64,000 nt of DNA from Punica granatum (GCF_007655135.1 NC_045127.1:9371001-9435000); one strand, 5' to 3'; positions 22,140 through 34,462 are shown, counted from the first letter of the stretch. The notes: generated by a model not told the origin, from the sequence alone. Program-made: numbers and translations.

Positions 22140-23730
22140 CTAGAAAGAAAATTATCTTGAAATGATAAAGTGCGGTCCAATCGACGAATTAAATTATTAT
22201 TTTTTTTGTTTTTCAAATGATTTTAAGTATTCAATTTACAATCTCTTAATTGATAGACGAAAGTGAGCTTCACACTCTCATTGATACAATAAATGTATAA
22301 TATCGAAGTGTGATGCAATTGATAAATAATTAAATTATCTATAGACGTACCTTACTGGCATAACAATTACTTAAAAGCTATTGAAAATATCTTGAAACCA
22401 TCGCGGTTGATCAATAGATTTTATCTAAAGGAGCGCTGATGGATCTTATCTCATATTTTCACGGAAAACACAAAATTAATTTTACGAAAAATAAGTTTTT
22501 TACGTCATTTATATATAAAATAAACTACAAATATCCTCAACTTAATTGACTAATATTAACGATCCAATAGGCTTTATCTATTGATTTTAAACTCTTATAT
22601 CACATATAAGATTTGCATATTATAATATATTTAAAAAAATTTGTCTCACTGAGAGCACAATTAGCTGTTGCGGCATATCCTCGTGATTGATACGGAGTAA
22701 ATTTATCTCGTGATCCAATCTCGTAATGTGTCAAGAGATACTTGATATAATTATATTCAAAGTCGAACTAGGAGTGGGCAGCCAATGAGAGGGTGGCAAA
22801 GGGGGAGAGAGGGGAAAGGAGGAGGTGACACTTGGGACGGATTACGGTGGGGTACGTGTACGAGGGGGTTAAGGAAAAGAGGGACATGTGGGTTCAGGAG
22901 AGGGTGAGAGTTGGGTCCATGCATGCCTACACCTATAGATATATTCGTCGGAGTCCCTTTGACAGCTGATGAGTGGAATGAATGGAAAAAGATGGAAAAC
23001 TGTGAACCCGAAAGAGACAAGTAATAATTGGATGAGGGAGAAAGAATTATTCATTACATTGGCTCTTTGTGAATTATTATGACCCACTTCATCTTGAATT
23101 GGACTACAAGGCTATTCCATAAGATTGTTATAGTGCGTAAATGATAAATCCCGTCGTTATCTAATCTGATGTTTTAAAATCTTCGCGCTATGTCAAATAT
23201 CTTTTAGAACATGAAGTAGGTAGACGTAAAGGAATGTCCGGTAATAATATTCAACCACATGCACGATCTTAGGCCGAGTTGACATGTCTCATACTTGTAG
23301 GGTATTCATGTGAACTGTGAGAATAATTGAGCAAAATTTAGACACCCTCGTTATTAAAAAAAAGGTCATATAAAGGTTTTAGGGAATAGAAACCTGCATT
23401 AGTGAGATGTAGCTAATTAGTGAACTCGAACCTCTATTATTCTGGCATCTACATAGCTCACGGATCGTCAGATATAGTCCCAAAAAAAAAAAAGGTGATT
23501 CAACCATCTTGGTGAACTATCTCTTGACGTGAGAAAGTTCCAGACGTTTGTTTGTGTACCAAAAAATGCTAAATCCTTCTAAATGTTACGAATTATCCTC
23601 TTATATATAATATGTATGTCAATGAATAGTTTTTAATGACCTTCCAACTAGTATCATTGTCAGGCGATAAATAGAATTAGAATGATAATTATGAGGACAT
23701 GGCAGCTTCGTGCTACATCAAATAGGATGT
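22140..23730. other. Intergenic; no gene recognised
   Basis: Mostly AT-rich with a purine-rich patch at 22780-22870. Short minus-strand frames in that patch are low-complexity Ser/Pro-rich and not credible genes. A degenerate SINE-like stretch may lie at about 23380-23495 (an A-run follows), but the promoter boxes are unclear. Confidence 0.35.
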
Positions 23731-23736
23731 AATCGA

Positions 23737-23924
23737 CCAACATCAGTTGGTTCAAGCGATTAGGCGTTTATTTCGCTTAAGTAAGATTTCAGTTTCGAAT
23801 CATTGTGAATACAGAAAATTCAAACTGTGAGAGTTTTACCACTTTGTGGACCGACTCGGCTAGACTGGATTAGTCACGACTCAATTGGACTTTCGAATAC
23901 CATGATTCATTTCAAAAAAAGATG
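23737..23924 (+). mobile_element. tRNA-derived SINE
   Basis: The head has GTTGGTTCAAGCGATTAGGC (A-box region) and CAGTTTCGAATCATT (B-box region). The body follows (GTGAGAGTTTTACCACTTTG, GACTGGATTAGTCACGACTC), then a 3' A-run (CAAAAAAAG). The layout is that of a pol III-transcribed SINE moved by LINE machinery. It shares its head with the fragment at 19630-19708. Confidence 0.7.
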
Positions 23925-24060
23925 ATATAATCAACGTGGATTGATTGAATCGGTTCAGTGTTTGTTCTACTTAACTAATGTTTCATGTTCAAATTATTTT
24001 ATCTCATTATATAATATAAAATTCAGGAGTCTCTATTATAATGAGAAAAATATAGAAAAT
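23925..24060 (+). mobile_element. Second, more decayed SINE copy in tandem
   Basis: Immediately after the A-run of the previous copy, ATCAACGTGGATTGATTGAA, then a degenerate B-box region (TTTCATGTTCAAATTATTTT), repeats the same order of blocks. Confidence 0.4.
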
Positions 24061-24339
24061 AAAAAGGGAAAACACCAAAAGAGAAAGGGAAAATACAGAA
24101 GGTATTCTATGAGTTGATGGGAGTGGAGGCTACTGCTCTGGAGAGCCAACCACGTCTCAGGCCCCAAACAACCAATGGGCCACATCCATAATATAATTTA
24201 TCTATTTTTAACTTTTTTTCCCCAGAAAAAAATTGTAGAAAAAACATTGAATAATTAAAATCAAATTAATTATGTAATGAATAAATAAAAGTGGGGAAGG
24301 GAAGCCATTGCCATTGCCATTGCCATGCAGAGAATGGTC

Positions 24340-24680
24340 TGTGGCAGTAACACGTGTGGATCTGGCTATCCATGCGTGAGCACACCTATCAGGATTGCGC
24401 TCCCTCCACCCCTTTGTCCCCGGGCGTGTGCTTTTACCATAAAGCCCCCGTCCTCGGTCGGTCGCCGCCGACGTGTCGGGCCCTGGCGGCTCGATTGACA
24501 TGCAAGGGAAGGGGATGGGGTTGGGGCGCCCGTGATTGGCTGGCGAGGCCTCGGGAGGAGCTAAGAGGATGCACGTGGCAGCATCTCAAGGCGGCTGTTT
24601 AAAACGTGGGCTTTTTCCTTGATCGGCGTGCCGGGCGGCATCGGTCTCTCCACGTCGTCGGACTTGAACTGAACTGAACT
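24340..24680. other. GC-rich, CpG-rich island without a visible gene
   Basis: Markedly GC-rich between AT-rich flanks. It holds CACGTG-type G-box cores (for example ACACGTGTGG near 24351 and GCACGTGGCA near 24571), which in plants bind bZIP/bHLH factors. No open frame with family similarity follows on either side, so it may be an orphaned promoter, a GC-rich repeat or the promoter of a non-coding transcript. Confidence 0.35.
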
Positions 24681-25567
24681 GCCCCCTTGGGTTCTGCTTA
24701 CGTTACTGCCCGTTATTTCTTCGACTCGCAGTCGCTGGTGAGTGTGGATGGCTGGGATTAGTCTACCGTTCTTCAGATTGAACAGATGATTCGTTGCAAA
24801 AATTATTATGAAGTGAAAAAAAAGAAAAAGAAAAAGAAAAAGAATCCAACATTCAGCCGTAAATGAAACGAATCGGACGAGCTGGCTAACCTATAAAGAC
24901 AAGTGGACCTTAGACCCGTGCGTGGCTTGGGTGCTCGTGATTTTTTTTTTTTGTTAATTGTCGTAAACAAATGAATGAAATCTTTTTATTTCTATGACTT
25001 ATTATGTTTATGGCTTATATGTTGTGTTATATTATATATTAATAGATATAACATTGATTAAGAGTATAAACTTATTATTTTCATGTTACTCTTTTTTTAA
25101 TTGAAAATTTTAAATTTATTTGTAATAAATTTGTATAGATTGGTTTATTTATTTTTCAAAAGAATTTATTCAGAAATAGTATATGCCATAATACTAAATC
25201 CAATAAAACTTCAATATGAATAGTTATATTAAATAATTACAAATTTCGTTTATTGATATTAAAAAGATAGGATAATTCGTATATTTTGTGTTAATGTGAG
25301 TTACATATTTACAACTCTGAGTTTTAAAAGTTCAATATCCATATAACAATTGCACGTATGATATGTGTGTCATTCTCACATTTTAAAAATTTTTCATTAA
25401 TTACTTTCAGTAGGTTACTAAATTAAAGAATGTAAAGGAAGAGATACTCAACTAATCAACCAGGAGTTGAGGAATTGCTTGAAAATTCTACGTGAGAGAC
25501 TCTTATCGTACAAATGAAGAATCCTTATTGTACGGGTTTGAAGAGCCTAATTTAAATGTCTATAATA

Positions 25568-25594
25568 AATAGATAGATAGATAGATAGATATGA
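25568..25594. repeat. (GATA)n microsatellite
   Basis: Six to seven GATA units, preceded by the related ATAAATAGATA. A shorter AAAAAG repeat lies at 24816-24843. Confidence 0.85.
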
Positions 25595-25654
25595 TGAGAT
25601 AAATTCGAATGGCACATGTAACTCGAAAAGCCAAAAAAAGTATTACATATAAGC

Positions 25655-26565
25655 TTCGTTTAGTTGTCGGATTAGTGATAGGGTTAAGGATAAAGCGAAA
25701 TGAGATTTAAATTGCTATTCTAACCACGTATTTGGGGCATATCAGGATTCGGGATCAAAGTATGGAGAAGATGACAAATATGCCCATAAATGATTATTTT
25801 TTAATTTTTTTTAAAATAAGTTACGAAATAAAATGATTTTTTTTTTATTTTTAAATACAAAAAATGTTAAACACTAAAAGAAGAAGATGATCAGTCGAAC
25901 AAAATTGAAATGGAGGGGGCGGTGGTCGTCAGATGCCGACTAGGCCCCAGCGAGGTGGCCAATGACCTCAATTGAGTGATGGTGGCAAGCATTGAGCTAT
26001 CACCGCTCGGAATTAAAAAAATGCAGAGAGAAAGGAGATCGGGACTGTGGTGACTTGACGCCGGCCACCACTGCCCCAATCGAGGTCATCGATAATTATA
26101 GAGGTCATCGGTGACCTCAATTGGGGCGTCAGTGGCCGGCGTCAAATCTAATCTCTCTACGCATTTTTTTTTAAAAAATTTCATGCAATGGTGACCTGAC
26201 ATTAGCCACCACTTCCTAGTCATGGTCGCCGGTGATATCTAAGGTCGTTGGCTACTTCGGTTGGGGAGGTGATGTTTGGCGCTGCGCTATCATCCCCACC
26301 CTTTTCATTGCCCCCAAGTTCGAAAAGTTGCAACTGTGACATAACAGAGTTTGAAAATTTGACAACATATCAAGGTTATTTTTGTCCTTTCAAATATATT
26401 AAGATCCCAATCTGCCCTTTTCCTACCCCTTCAATTGAATAATTTCCTTAATACTTTATCCTACGTTATACCAAACTCAAACCCATTCCCAGTGTGTCCT
26501 TATAAGATAAGGATTTTAAAATCCTATCCCACATAATATCCCAATCTCCAAACATGACCATATAT
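25655..26565. mobile_element. Probable foldback/TIR element with GC-rich core
   Basis: The left end (CGTTTAGTTGTCGGATTAGT) and the reverse complement of the right end (TGTTTGGAGATTGGGATATT) show weak inverted similarity. The core at 25900-26270 is GC-rich and contains a strong hairpin. No coding sequence. The exact ends are uncertain. Confidence 0.4.
26057..26143. repeat. Near-perfect hairpin in the GC-rich core
   Basis: The left arm 26057-26092 (GACGCCGGCCACCACTGCCC, then CAATCGAGGTCATCGA) pairs with the right arm 26107-26143, leaving a loop of about 14 bases. Only a few positions mismatch. Confidence 0.8.
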
Positions 26566-27863
26566 ATAACATCAAGTTTTTTTGGGAAAAAGGAGAATTA
26601 CATTTACCTTTTATCTATATTATTAACTCATGTTCGGTACACGGAAAAAAATTGAAAAAAATGATAAGGAATGGAACCGATTTCATTTGAAATGTGATTA
26701 TATTGGGAAAAAAAGATAGTAATTTTAGATTGAATTAGAAATGTATTTAATTGGATGATTTTTTTTTAAGATATCATTCTATATATTTATCTTTTAGATA
26801 TTTAAAATTAAATATATATATATATATATAATGCACATAAAATTTGTTAGAAATAATGGAATGAACATTCCTTCAATTTTTTGAAGGATTAATTATTTTA
26901 TCAAATGAAAGGGAAAATATCTTTTAATTGAAATGATAATTCTAACTCATAATAGTGTCTTGTTATCATATAAGAATATGGAATGAACTGATGGAATCTT
27001 TATTCTATTCCATTACATTTCATTTCATTCTTGTGTATCAAATGAGACCTTATATATTAGGCAAAATTAGGGATACCAACGGTGCAGATACGATGGGAGT
27101 TCTATGAAAACCGTATTCGTACCGTTGTCTAAAACCCTGCACCATATCCACACCACATTCGCGGCAATAGTGAAAATTGAGAACCACATCTGCACTACTT
27201 AAAAACCGCAATTATCCGCACATCACCACATCACAATTAAATCAAATAAAAATCTTATAAAAATATAATAAGATAAATTAAGAAGTCTAAAATTCAACCA
27301 TAAAGCTATATCGAAACATCTTAATACATATAAAAGAAAGTTCATAGTTCACATAAATAAAAATTAAAATAATTACAAACTTATGTACGAAATCTCCTTA
27401 CATAAATAATTTTTCATGAAGTGGGTTGGGACAAGCAATGGATTTTTTTTATTATTTGAGCAAAGTGGACTTTTGTTTTTATGTGTTAAGGCTAAACAAT
27501 ATGTTTGTCTAAGGATTGGACTAATGTAAAAATATGTTAGACTATGCAGTGCAGGTTTATTCGCGGTTTTTTTTGTGAACAATGTATCCGTACTGCACCG
27601 CGATCATTTTTAAAATTAAAAACCATATCCATACTATATCCATTTAGCGTAATTATGAGGTTAAAAAAATGGTGCAATTATCCGCGGATACAACTCTTTA
27701 TATGCACCATTGCCGCCCCTAGGCAAAATGTGAGGAGTTTGGTCTCGCTTTTTTATTTCCACTATTATCGTTTAAAAATTTATGCTAGCCAATTGAAAAG
27801 TAGGGAAATGATGGTAAAACCTCTAACTCTCCTAAAAACACCCCTACAATTCCTTCCCTCACC

Positions 27864-27864
<1 letters not shown>
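26566..27864. other. AT-rich intergenic; no gene seen
   Basis: No protein or RNA gene recognised. It contains another imperfect (TA)n run at about 26812-26830 and short low-complexity frames. Confidence 0.35.

Positions 27865-27897
<33 letters not shown>
27865..27897. repeat. Poly-C homopolymer of 33 bases
   Basis: An unbroken C-run, very unusual for length in plant DNA. It is likely unstable and hard to sequence, so the true length may differ. Confidence 0.9.
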
Positions 27898-27899
<2 letters not shown>

Positions 27900-29960
27900 C
27901 TACCTACACTTAGAAACTATCCCCTTCACCGAAATAAATAAATAAATAAAAACTTGCCTTACGCGTCATTTCTTACTTTGTTTTATTAATTTGATTTATC
28001 CTCTCGGTTATCGGTTTATGTCGATTCGCATAGCCCGAGCGTATTCACTCTACTACTCAAGCTAATTCTATTTCTCCAAATTACTATTTAATCAAGTCCC
28101 TTGCTGCGGCTTATATATCTATCTATTATCTATATCTATCTATATATTAAGTTAATGAAGGGTTCCAAGGGAACTCTCTTTTAACCAAGGTATCAATTAA
28201 AGGGAATGAAAAAAAAAAGTATTTTTAAACTTACCTTTCCTCTTCTCTCTTCAATGTTAATAATAAAAATAATAATAAACTCTATGTACCCAAAAAAATA
28301 ATAAACTCGCGATACAAGATTATTTTTTTATTTCCATATTCTTTTTTGAGATCTAAATTTTCAAGAAAAGAATTTATATCTACATCTATCTAGAAAAACT
28401 GCCATAGTTAAGCCTTTATGAATAGCGTAAATCGAGAGAATTATTGTACAAAGAATTTTTTAAGTTGTTTAAATTGACCAATGCTATATATATTTAATAT
28501 GAACATATAAATTTTCTTATAACATAAATTATTTATACGAAGTTACAAACTCTGATGCCATACTTTCATTATTAAGTTAGCTAAATGAGTCAAAGAAACT
28601 TTAAATTTAGTCAAAACAAAAGACCACTACTTTTTTAGTGGGAAAATATATACTCGCTAACGAATACCACAGCAATAATATCTTAATTTTATCGTAAGGT
28701 TTAATTTTCAGATATGTGCTATGACATATATTAAGTCAGAATAATCCGGAAAAAATGATGTGGTTTGCCATAAAGTGGGGGTCTATCACAAGTATATATA
28801 AAAGAAGACTCCTTCCATTTCATCCCAGGAGCTGGCTGTAGGTGAAGTTCTATTAATCGATGGAAATATAGAAGTCTTAAAGGTAATCCAAGATTACTTA
28901 CAAAAGATAAAGATAATATAAGAATTAGATAGTTCATGTATAAATAATTATGATATTCTGATGCGTTATTTAAGTTATAATGCCTTGTATTGACAAGATT
29001 CTAAATGGATTAATCTCCACATAGATATTCGTAAACAAGGTGTTCAAATAGCAGTACAGTGATGAGTTGAGTTAAAAAAAAAGGAAAAAGAGAGAAAAAG
29101 TTTTTAATATTATATCTATATTTACTTCAATTTAGAATGGTAATATTTTAGATTCAATTCTCGCAAGTATTTACTAGACTTAACTTGCGTATACCGTATG
29201 CCAACTGTAATATATAATTTTTTCCGATACTCTCACGGGTGGATAGATTTGGAAGAGGATAAAAAAAATAAAGGGTCTAAAAACTAAAAAATAAAGATTT
29301 GGAGATAAAATTTGAAAAGAAATAAAAATAATGTCACATAATATTAGATTAAGGCTTGATTTGAGAGTGTTATTGCTGATGGAGAAGTACTGAAATAAAA
29401 TTACTGAAAAATAAGTGCTATTTTCAAAATAAGTTAAAGTGTTTGGAGGAAACTAATTTAAAACTGTTGAAAAAAAAAGTAATTATTAATACTTAAAACA
29501 AAATAAGTAAAAGTAGATTTCATAAGTACCTATCAACATACTTGAAGAAATCAAGTTTGCAATCGTAATTTCGATCGAGGCCATAGTTTTAAAAACTCTC
29601 ACTAAGTACCAAATCAGCTTAAAATTATTTGAGAGAGTAATTATGAGCCTCGCTGCATACCCAAACGAATTCTAGAGGTTAGGACAAAGAGGAAGCACAA
29701 CAAGAAAATGCTGACAAGTGTGAAGAAAGATAAGGGAAAAAATAATATTAAATAAACAATATTATTCATCATCACCTATTATTTACTTTAGGATTAATTT
29801 TGAGAAAAAGATCATAGTTTAAGTTTACTCTCTTTTTCAAATATACCAATAAATGAAAGTTTCCTATACTATTATACTCAAAGCACGTTCTTTTGATATA
29901 TTTTTTTCTTTTTTTATAAACTCTTGTAATTTCCGTTAACTTTTTCATGAAAAAATATAT
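27898..29960. other. AT-rich intergenic; no gene seen
   Basis: Contains an imperfect TATC/TCTA repeat at about 28114-28146. No credible coding or RNA gene. Confidence 0.35.
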
Positions 29961-29963
29961 TGT

Positions 29964-30393
29964 TTATTTTCAGGAACAGTTATAAGGGGCCTTAGCCTGC
30001 CATGGTACACGGTAACACTCTACCAAGATTTGCAAATTTGTCCAAATGAAGAGAGGGAGGACGATATTTCAAAAGTGTCCGGCCGAAGCCGGCCAGCACT
30101 CCCTAAACAAGATACCGACAGCGTCATGCCCCCATTAGCCTTTGCTTATTCTTCCTCCGTTATTGTGTATGTTTTTGTTTTTATTGATTTATTTTTGAAT
30201 AAATAACATCACATGTCACAATTTTTTTAGAATTACGTCATAAATTCAAATATTTTCACGAGATATCACATATTTTCAAATAATTTTTATCATGCGTCAC
30301 ATCGTCAATATTCTATTAAAAAGTAGACGGAATGCTGACGTAACTGTATTTTTGCACAGCTCTTCCTTATTTTCAGGAACAGTTATAAGGGGC
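29964..30393. repeat. 27-bp exact direct repeats about 400 bp apart
   Basis: TTATTTTCAGGAACAGTTAT followed by AAGGGGC occurs at 29964-29990 and again at 30367-30393. The sequence between is unlike either flank. Such a pair can be left by insertion or by template switching. Confidence 0.85.
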
Positions 30394-30519
30394 ACAGCTC
30401 TAGCTCCACCTCTTAGCCCGAGAGTTTCCACCATTGGCGAGAGCCAATGATTTTCCGGGAACCTAATGATGTTGGTGCTGGTGGTGGGAGTGGTGGTGGT
30501 GGACAACGTTGGTGGATGA

Positions 30520-30790
30520 GGAGACACAGTAGGATGAGGCGGATGATAGAGCCGAGATCCTCAAGAAGAAGTCCCTGAATCTGGTAGAGATCAAGTTCCT
30601 CGAGAAGCTCCGGGTCTCGCACCCGACCTACCTCGACTTCGACACGTTCCTCTCGAATACGAGGAACTGATTGTCGGTCCCATTAACAATGCCGAGGCTC
30701 TGCTTCTCGAAGATGGTCAAGGTCTCGGCCTTCGAGTCCCCTCCTCCGGACGAGAAGGACAACTTCTCCCCTTTTCCGGGATACGCCTGA
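30520..30790 (+). pseudogene. Exon-like GC-richer fragment, family not recognised
   Basis: In the plus frame AEILKKKSLNLVEIKFLEKL followed by SHPTYLDFDTFLSNTRN looks protein-like, with a coding-type base composition unlike its surroundings. It meets a stop at 30670 and another near 30790. Antisense frames here look worse. It may be the relic of a captured gene piece. Confidence 0.3.
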
Positions 30791-31029
30791 CTTGGAGGAA
30801 GGACGCCGCCTTCCACCTTCCTTCTTTCTTCCTTATGCCCGCTCTTCCTCTTCCTCTCTCTCGACCCTTGTCCTCACCATTGTTACCGCAACCCTTTCCT
30901 TCTCCATCTTCATCACCTTCATCTCACTATCTGAATGCTCTCCATTCTGTGCTACTTATCATAGCACCATCATCATCTCCTCCATCATCACCATCTTCGA
31001 CTTCCTTTCCTCTCCTCCCTTTAGAGTGA

Positions 31030-32780
31030 AATAAATTACAAATTTAAGTTAACACTCAAAATATAAAGTATAAAATATAAAATATTATAAATGAGAAGAA
31101 ACTAATCAATAGAAATAAAATAACATTATATAAAGATATATACAATTATAATAGCATATTAGAGTAAAATTATTACAAAAACATACCAAATCTTAATTAG
31201 TATATTAGAGTGAAATAATTATAAATTGAAGTTAAAACTCAAAACAAACATAAATTTCATATTATAATGAGAAAAAAACTAATTATTCAAAATCTTGAAT
31301 TTTGAAATTATTTAAAGTTATATACTTTACTATCTTATGAAAATATATATTGAACTTTAACTTAGTATATTAGAGTGAAATAATTTACGGGTTTAAGTTA
31401 AAGCTGAAAATGAATTTTTCACAACTAGTTACTTGGTTGAAAATGTAAAGAGATTTTTAGAAAACTATCAACATTTTCAATTTTCATGTAAAAAATTAAA
31501 TACATTTTGAAATTAAAATTTCTCATTATTAAAAAGTAAATAATTTTGATTAAAATTCTAAAAAATCAAAATTATTTGATTTCAAAATTTTAAATTCTAT
31601 GTTTGATTAATTATTCTTTAGAAGATGTAAGATCTAGGAATCAAATTGCCTTTTAAAATGTTGATTTTAAAAATTTAAAAGTTCTTTTAGAAACTAAAAA
31701 TGCTAATTAGTTACTTTAATATTAATTAAAATAAAATTATTGATTAAGTTATATTAAGTTATCTAGAAAATATATAATTTAGATATTTAAGGATTTTTAT
31801 AGAATTAATTCACTAAGTTATATTTAATAAATATTTTATACTCAATGTTAATTTAAAAGTTATTATTAAATAATTTATAAACTTATTAAAATTTAACCAA
31901 ATTAAATAATAAATTAAACTCTATCACAAATAATAATTCCGGACAAAGCGCAGGTGGATTCACTAGTATTTAGTAATCCGTATAGATCTATGTGAGTCTG
32001 GAATGAGCAATCTGGGACTCAGCCTGTGTTGAAACCTTTCATGGATCCCATGCAAAGCGTTCTTGATCTTAGCATTGGACATGGGCTACCTTTTTTACCA
32101 GTATAGCTGTCTTGTGGGCCTTTGGGCCCCAGCTTCCATGAGAAGCTGCATGCCAAATTTGTTCCATAAATATTATTTTATTAAGTCCATTTTCAAAATG
32201 TATAGTAATGTTCGTTCTTTAGTCTTGACATAAGTTAATTGCTAATCAAACATAAAATCGAATGACACTCCTAGTTTTGCAAATTAAGACAATTTACTTT
32301 TCCAAAGTGATAATCAATCGGTATAGCTAATAGTAAAATAGAAAAGAAAGGGGAAGAGATGCAATAATTCACGCTAAAAGATAATTTTTGAAAGTTAGTC
32401 GCAGAATTATGAATAAAAAGAAATTTACAAAATTAATCATAAATCTTGCATTTGTAGCAATATAAACTTTAAGCAAATAATACACTTAGAAATGACTAGA
32501 TTTTACTCTAGTTATTGTCATTTTCGTGTCATATCTCAGTTTTTTTCATTTTTATCTGAGGAATAGTACATTATTTTCACACGGGGACTGATAAGAAATA
32601 ATTAATATCTTTTGAGTATAAAATAGTCTGTTCGGGCAAACAAAGCATTATCACGATGACGTATTGTAAATAGAGCGACTAGACCCCGAGCACATGGACC
32701 ACGATTACTTTGAGTGAACACGTAAAGCAGCTCACTGCTAAGAATGTATTTTCATATAGCAATTGTACATGCCACAAGTA
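31030..32780. other. Very AT-rich intergenic; no gene seen
   Basis: Low-complexity A/T sequence with partly repeated phrases such as TATTAGAGTGAAATAATT (about 31202 and 31367). No coding or RNA gene recognised. Confidence 0.35.
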
Positions 32781-33239
32781 TATTAGGGACTAGAAAACCG
32801 GCTCGACACTCAACTTGCCATCACCTTGATACACTGAATCGGTAATAATATCATATATCTCTATCACAATTATTTATCATATATCTCATAATATCTTTGA
32901 TATTCTCTCTTAAATATTCTACTGATGCATATATCTCATCTACGAGATATTATTTCCTATCTTTAACGTTATATATGGCAAGTACATTTGCTTGTTATTA
33001 GTTATCAAATATTATGCATAGATTACGATATCCCAATACATATATCTTGGGGCTCCTATGAATACCTCTCTCCAGGTACCCATAAACCCGATGTTCAATT
33101 CTTTTACCTTTCTTCATACACTCTAATTTAAGCAGTGGAGAGGAAAATCGAAATTTCCTCATGTTCTTCCCCTTTTTTGCAAGTCACTCGACGCTTGTAG
33201 TATACACGTGATTGAGGTCCGAAAACCAAGATCCTAATA
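32781..33239 (+). mobile_element. LTR of a gypsy-type retrotransposon (plus orientation)
   Basis: Homologous to the minus-strand LTR at 15529-16003. It starts TATTAGGGACTAG, where the other copy has TGTTAGGGACCAG, and ends GATCCTAATA. It is directly followed by a primer-binding site, so this is a 5' LTR. Confidence 0.82.
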
Positions 33240-33240
33240 T

Positions 33241-33254
33241 TGGCGCCATCTATG
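33241..33254 (+). other. Primer-binding site complementary to tRNA-Asp
   Basis: TGGCGCCATCTATG begins 1 bp after the LTR. TGGCGCC is the tRNA-Asp-type site used by many plant Tat/Athila-like gypsy elements. Confidence 0.75.
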
Positions 33255-33324
33255 GGAAGCAACAAGATAAGTCATTATATCGGCAATTTTTCATCAAATT
33301 GAGAAGAAACAGTGGTTTTGACCA

Positions 33325-34058
33325 TGAGTGCCTTAAATTCTCAAGTAGCAGCAAAATGCGACAAACCACTTGACCAGGTCTTGGGGGGCTCCAAACTATC
33401 GACGACGGTCAGCAAGAAGTTACCTAGTGCAATCGGCTAGTCAAGATCCACCATCGCCACAACATGACTCAAACGTGGTTTGAGTGGACCAACTAGCACC
33501 TGATGTACGAGTTGTGGTGGAAGCAATCGGCATAACCTCTCAAGACCCTCAGGCTAACTTGGAAGGACATGCAACGACTAACTAAAGACTAAACCAAGCA
33601 TAAGAGGATGTTGTCTCGTTTAAGCATCGACCCAAAGTCCCCCTCAAAATGGACTCCGAGAAGCTGCCCAATGACAAGCTCTCACTGGTCACAATCCCTC
33701 CTGGATCGACCCCGGTTCTCTCTCCAAAAGATATCCAGCACATGGCAGCGAAACAGGTAGCCAAAGTCATGCGGACCACATAGCGATAGCAGAAGAGGTT
33801 CTTGCCCCCCGAGGAGGACTATGATTCGCTCCTATGCAAGGAGATCCTTCGCACTAAATTCACTCCTCCTCAAATTGCCTTATACAATGGGAAGAAGGAT
33901 CCAGTGAATCATGTTCGTCGGTACACGGCTTCTCTCTTGGGAAGAGGAGTGTTAGAACAAACACCATGCCTTATATTTCCCGGAACTCTCACTGGCGATG
34001 CAACGGACTTGTTCCATTCTCTACAACCTGGCTCGATAACGAGTTTCAAGTAGTTGAA
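33325..34058 (+). pseudogene. Gypsy gag, N-terminal part, broken
   Basis: Decayed reading frames follow the primer site. The clearest block, 33802-34053, reads PPQIALYNGKKDPVNHVRRY, then CLIFPGTLTGDATDLFHSLQ and PGSITSF. This is the retrotransposon Gag domain of plant Ty3/gypsy elements. Stops and frame changes interrupt it upstream, and it is cut at 34059 by a TRIM. No protease, reverse transcriptase or integrase follows. Confidence 0.8.
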
Positions 34059-34453
34059 GGGTCACACCCCGCGAATACCACATCAATTGTGTAAGAGGGA
34101 GATTTGTGATTTATATGTAAGGCCCAATGACCTTACTAGTAATTAGCTCTTTTGAGTGACGAGTCCAATGATGACATTACATATGGTATCAGAGTCGATC
34201 CTGGCCCACAACCATGCGGGATCGTGGGTAGGCATTCTGAAGGCTATCCATGAGCTCGAATCGGTGGGAGTTATGTTATGGATCCCGGCCCAAGTGCCCA
34301 ATGGGAACTTTGGGGCTGAAAGGGGAGAGTATGTCACGCCTCACGAATCCCACATCGGTTATGCAAGAGAGAGATCTGAAATTTATATGTAAGGCCCAAT
34401 GACCTCATTAATAGCTAGCTCTTTTGAGTGACGGGTCCAGTGAAGACGTTACA
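34059..34453 (+). mobile_element. Second TRIM retrotransposon (different family)
   Basis: Short LTRs at 34059-34181 and 34332-34453 share GTCACRCC at the start, TTTATATGTAAGGCCCAATG in the middle and GTTACA/ATTACA at the end. The tRNA-Met primer site TGGTATCAGAGTC (34184-34196) follows the left one. The 150-bp interior is non-coding. The LTR sequence differs from the TRIM at 17391-17914. The flanks do not form a clear 5-bp duplication. Confidence 0.88.
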
Positions 34454-34462
34454 ACAAAGTAC

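Noticed and set aside
25565..25600. Short regular GATA repeats considered as a CRISPR-like array
   Set aside because: There are no spacers; it is a simple microsatellite in a plant nuclear genome.
30792..31034. Plus-strand Ser/Pro/Leu-rich frames as a small secreted protein
   Set aside because: The sequence is a pyrimidine-rich low-complexity tract, open in two overlapping frames, with no conserved motif.
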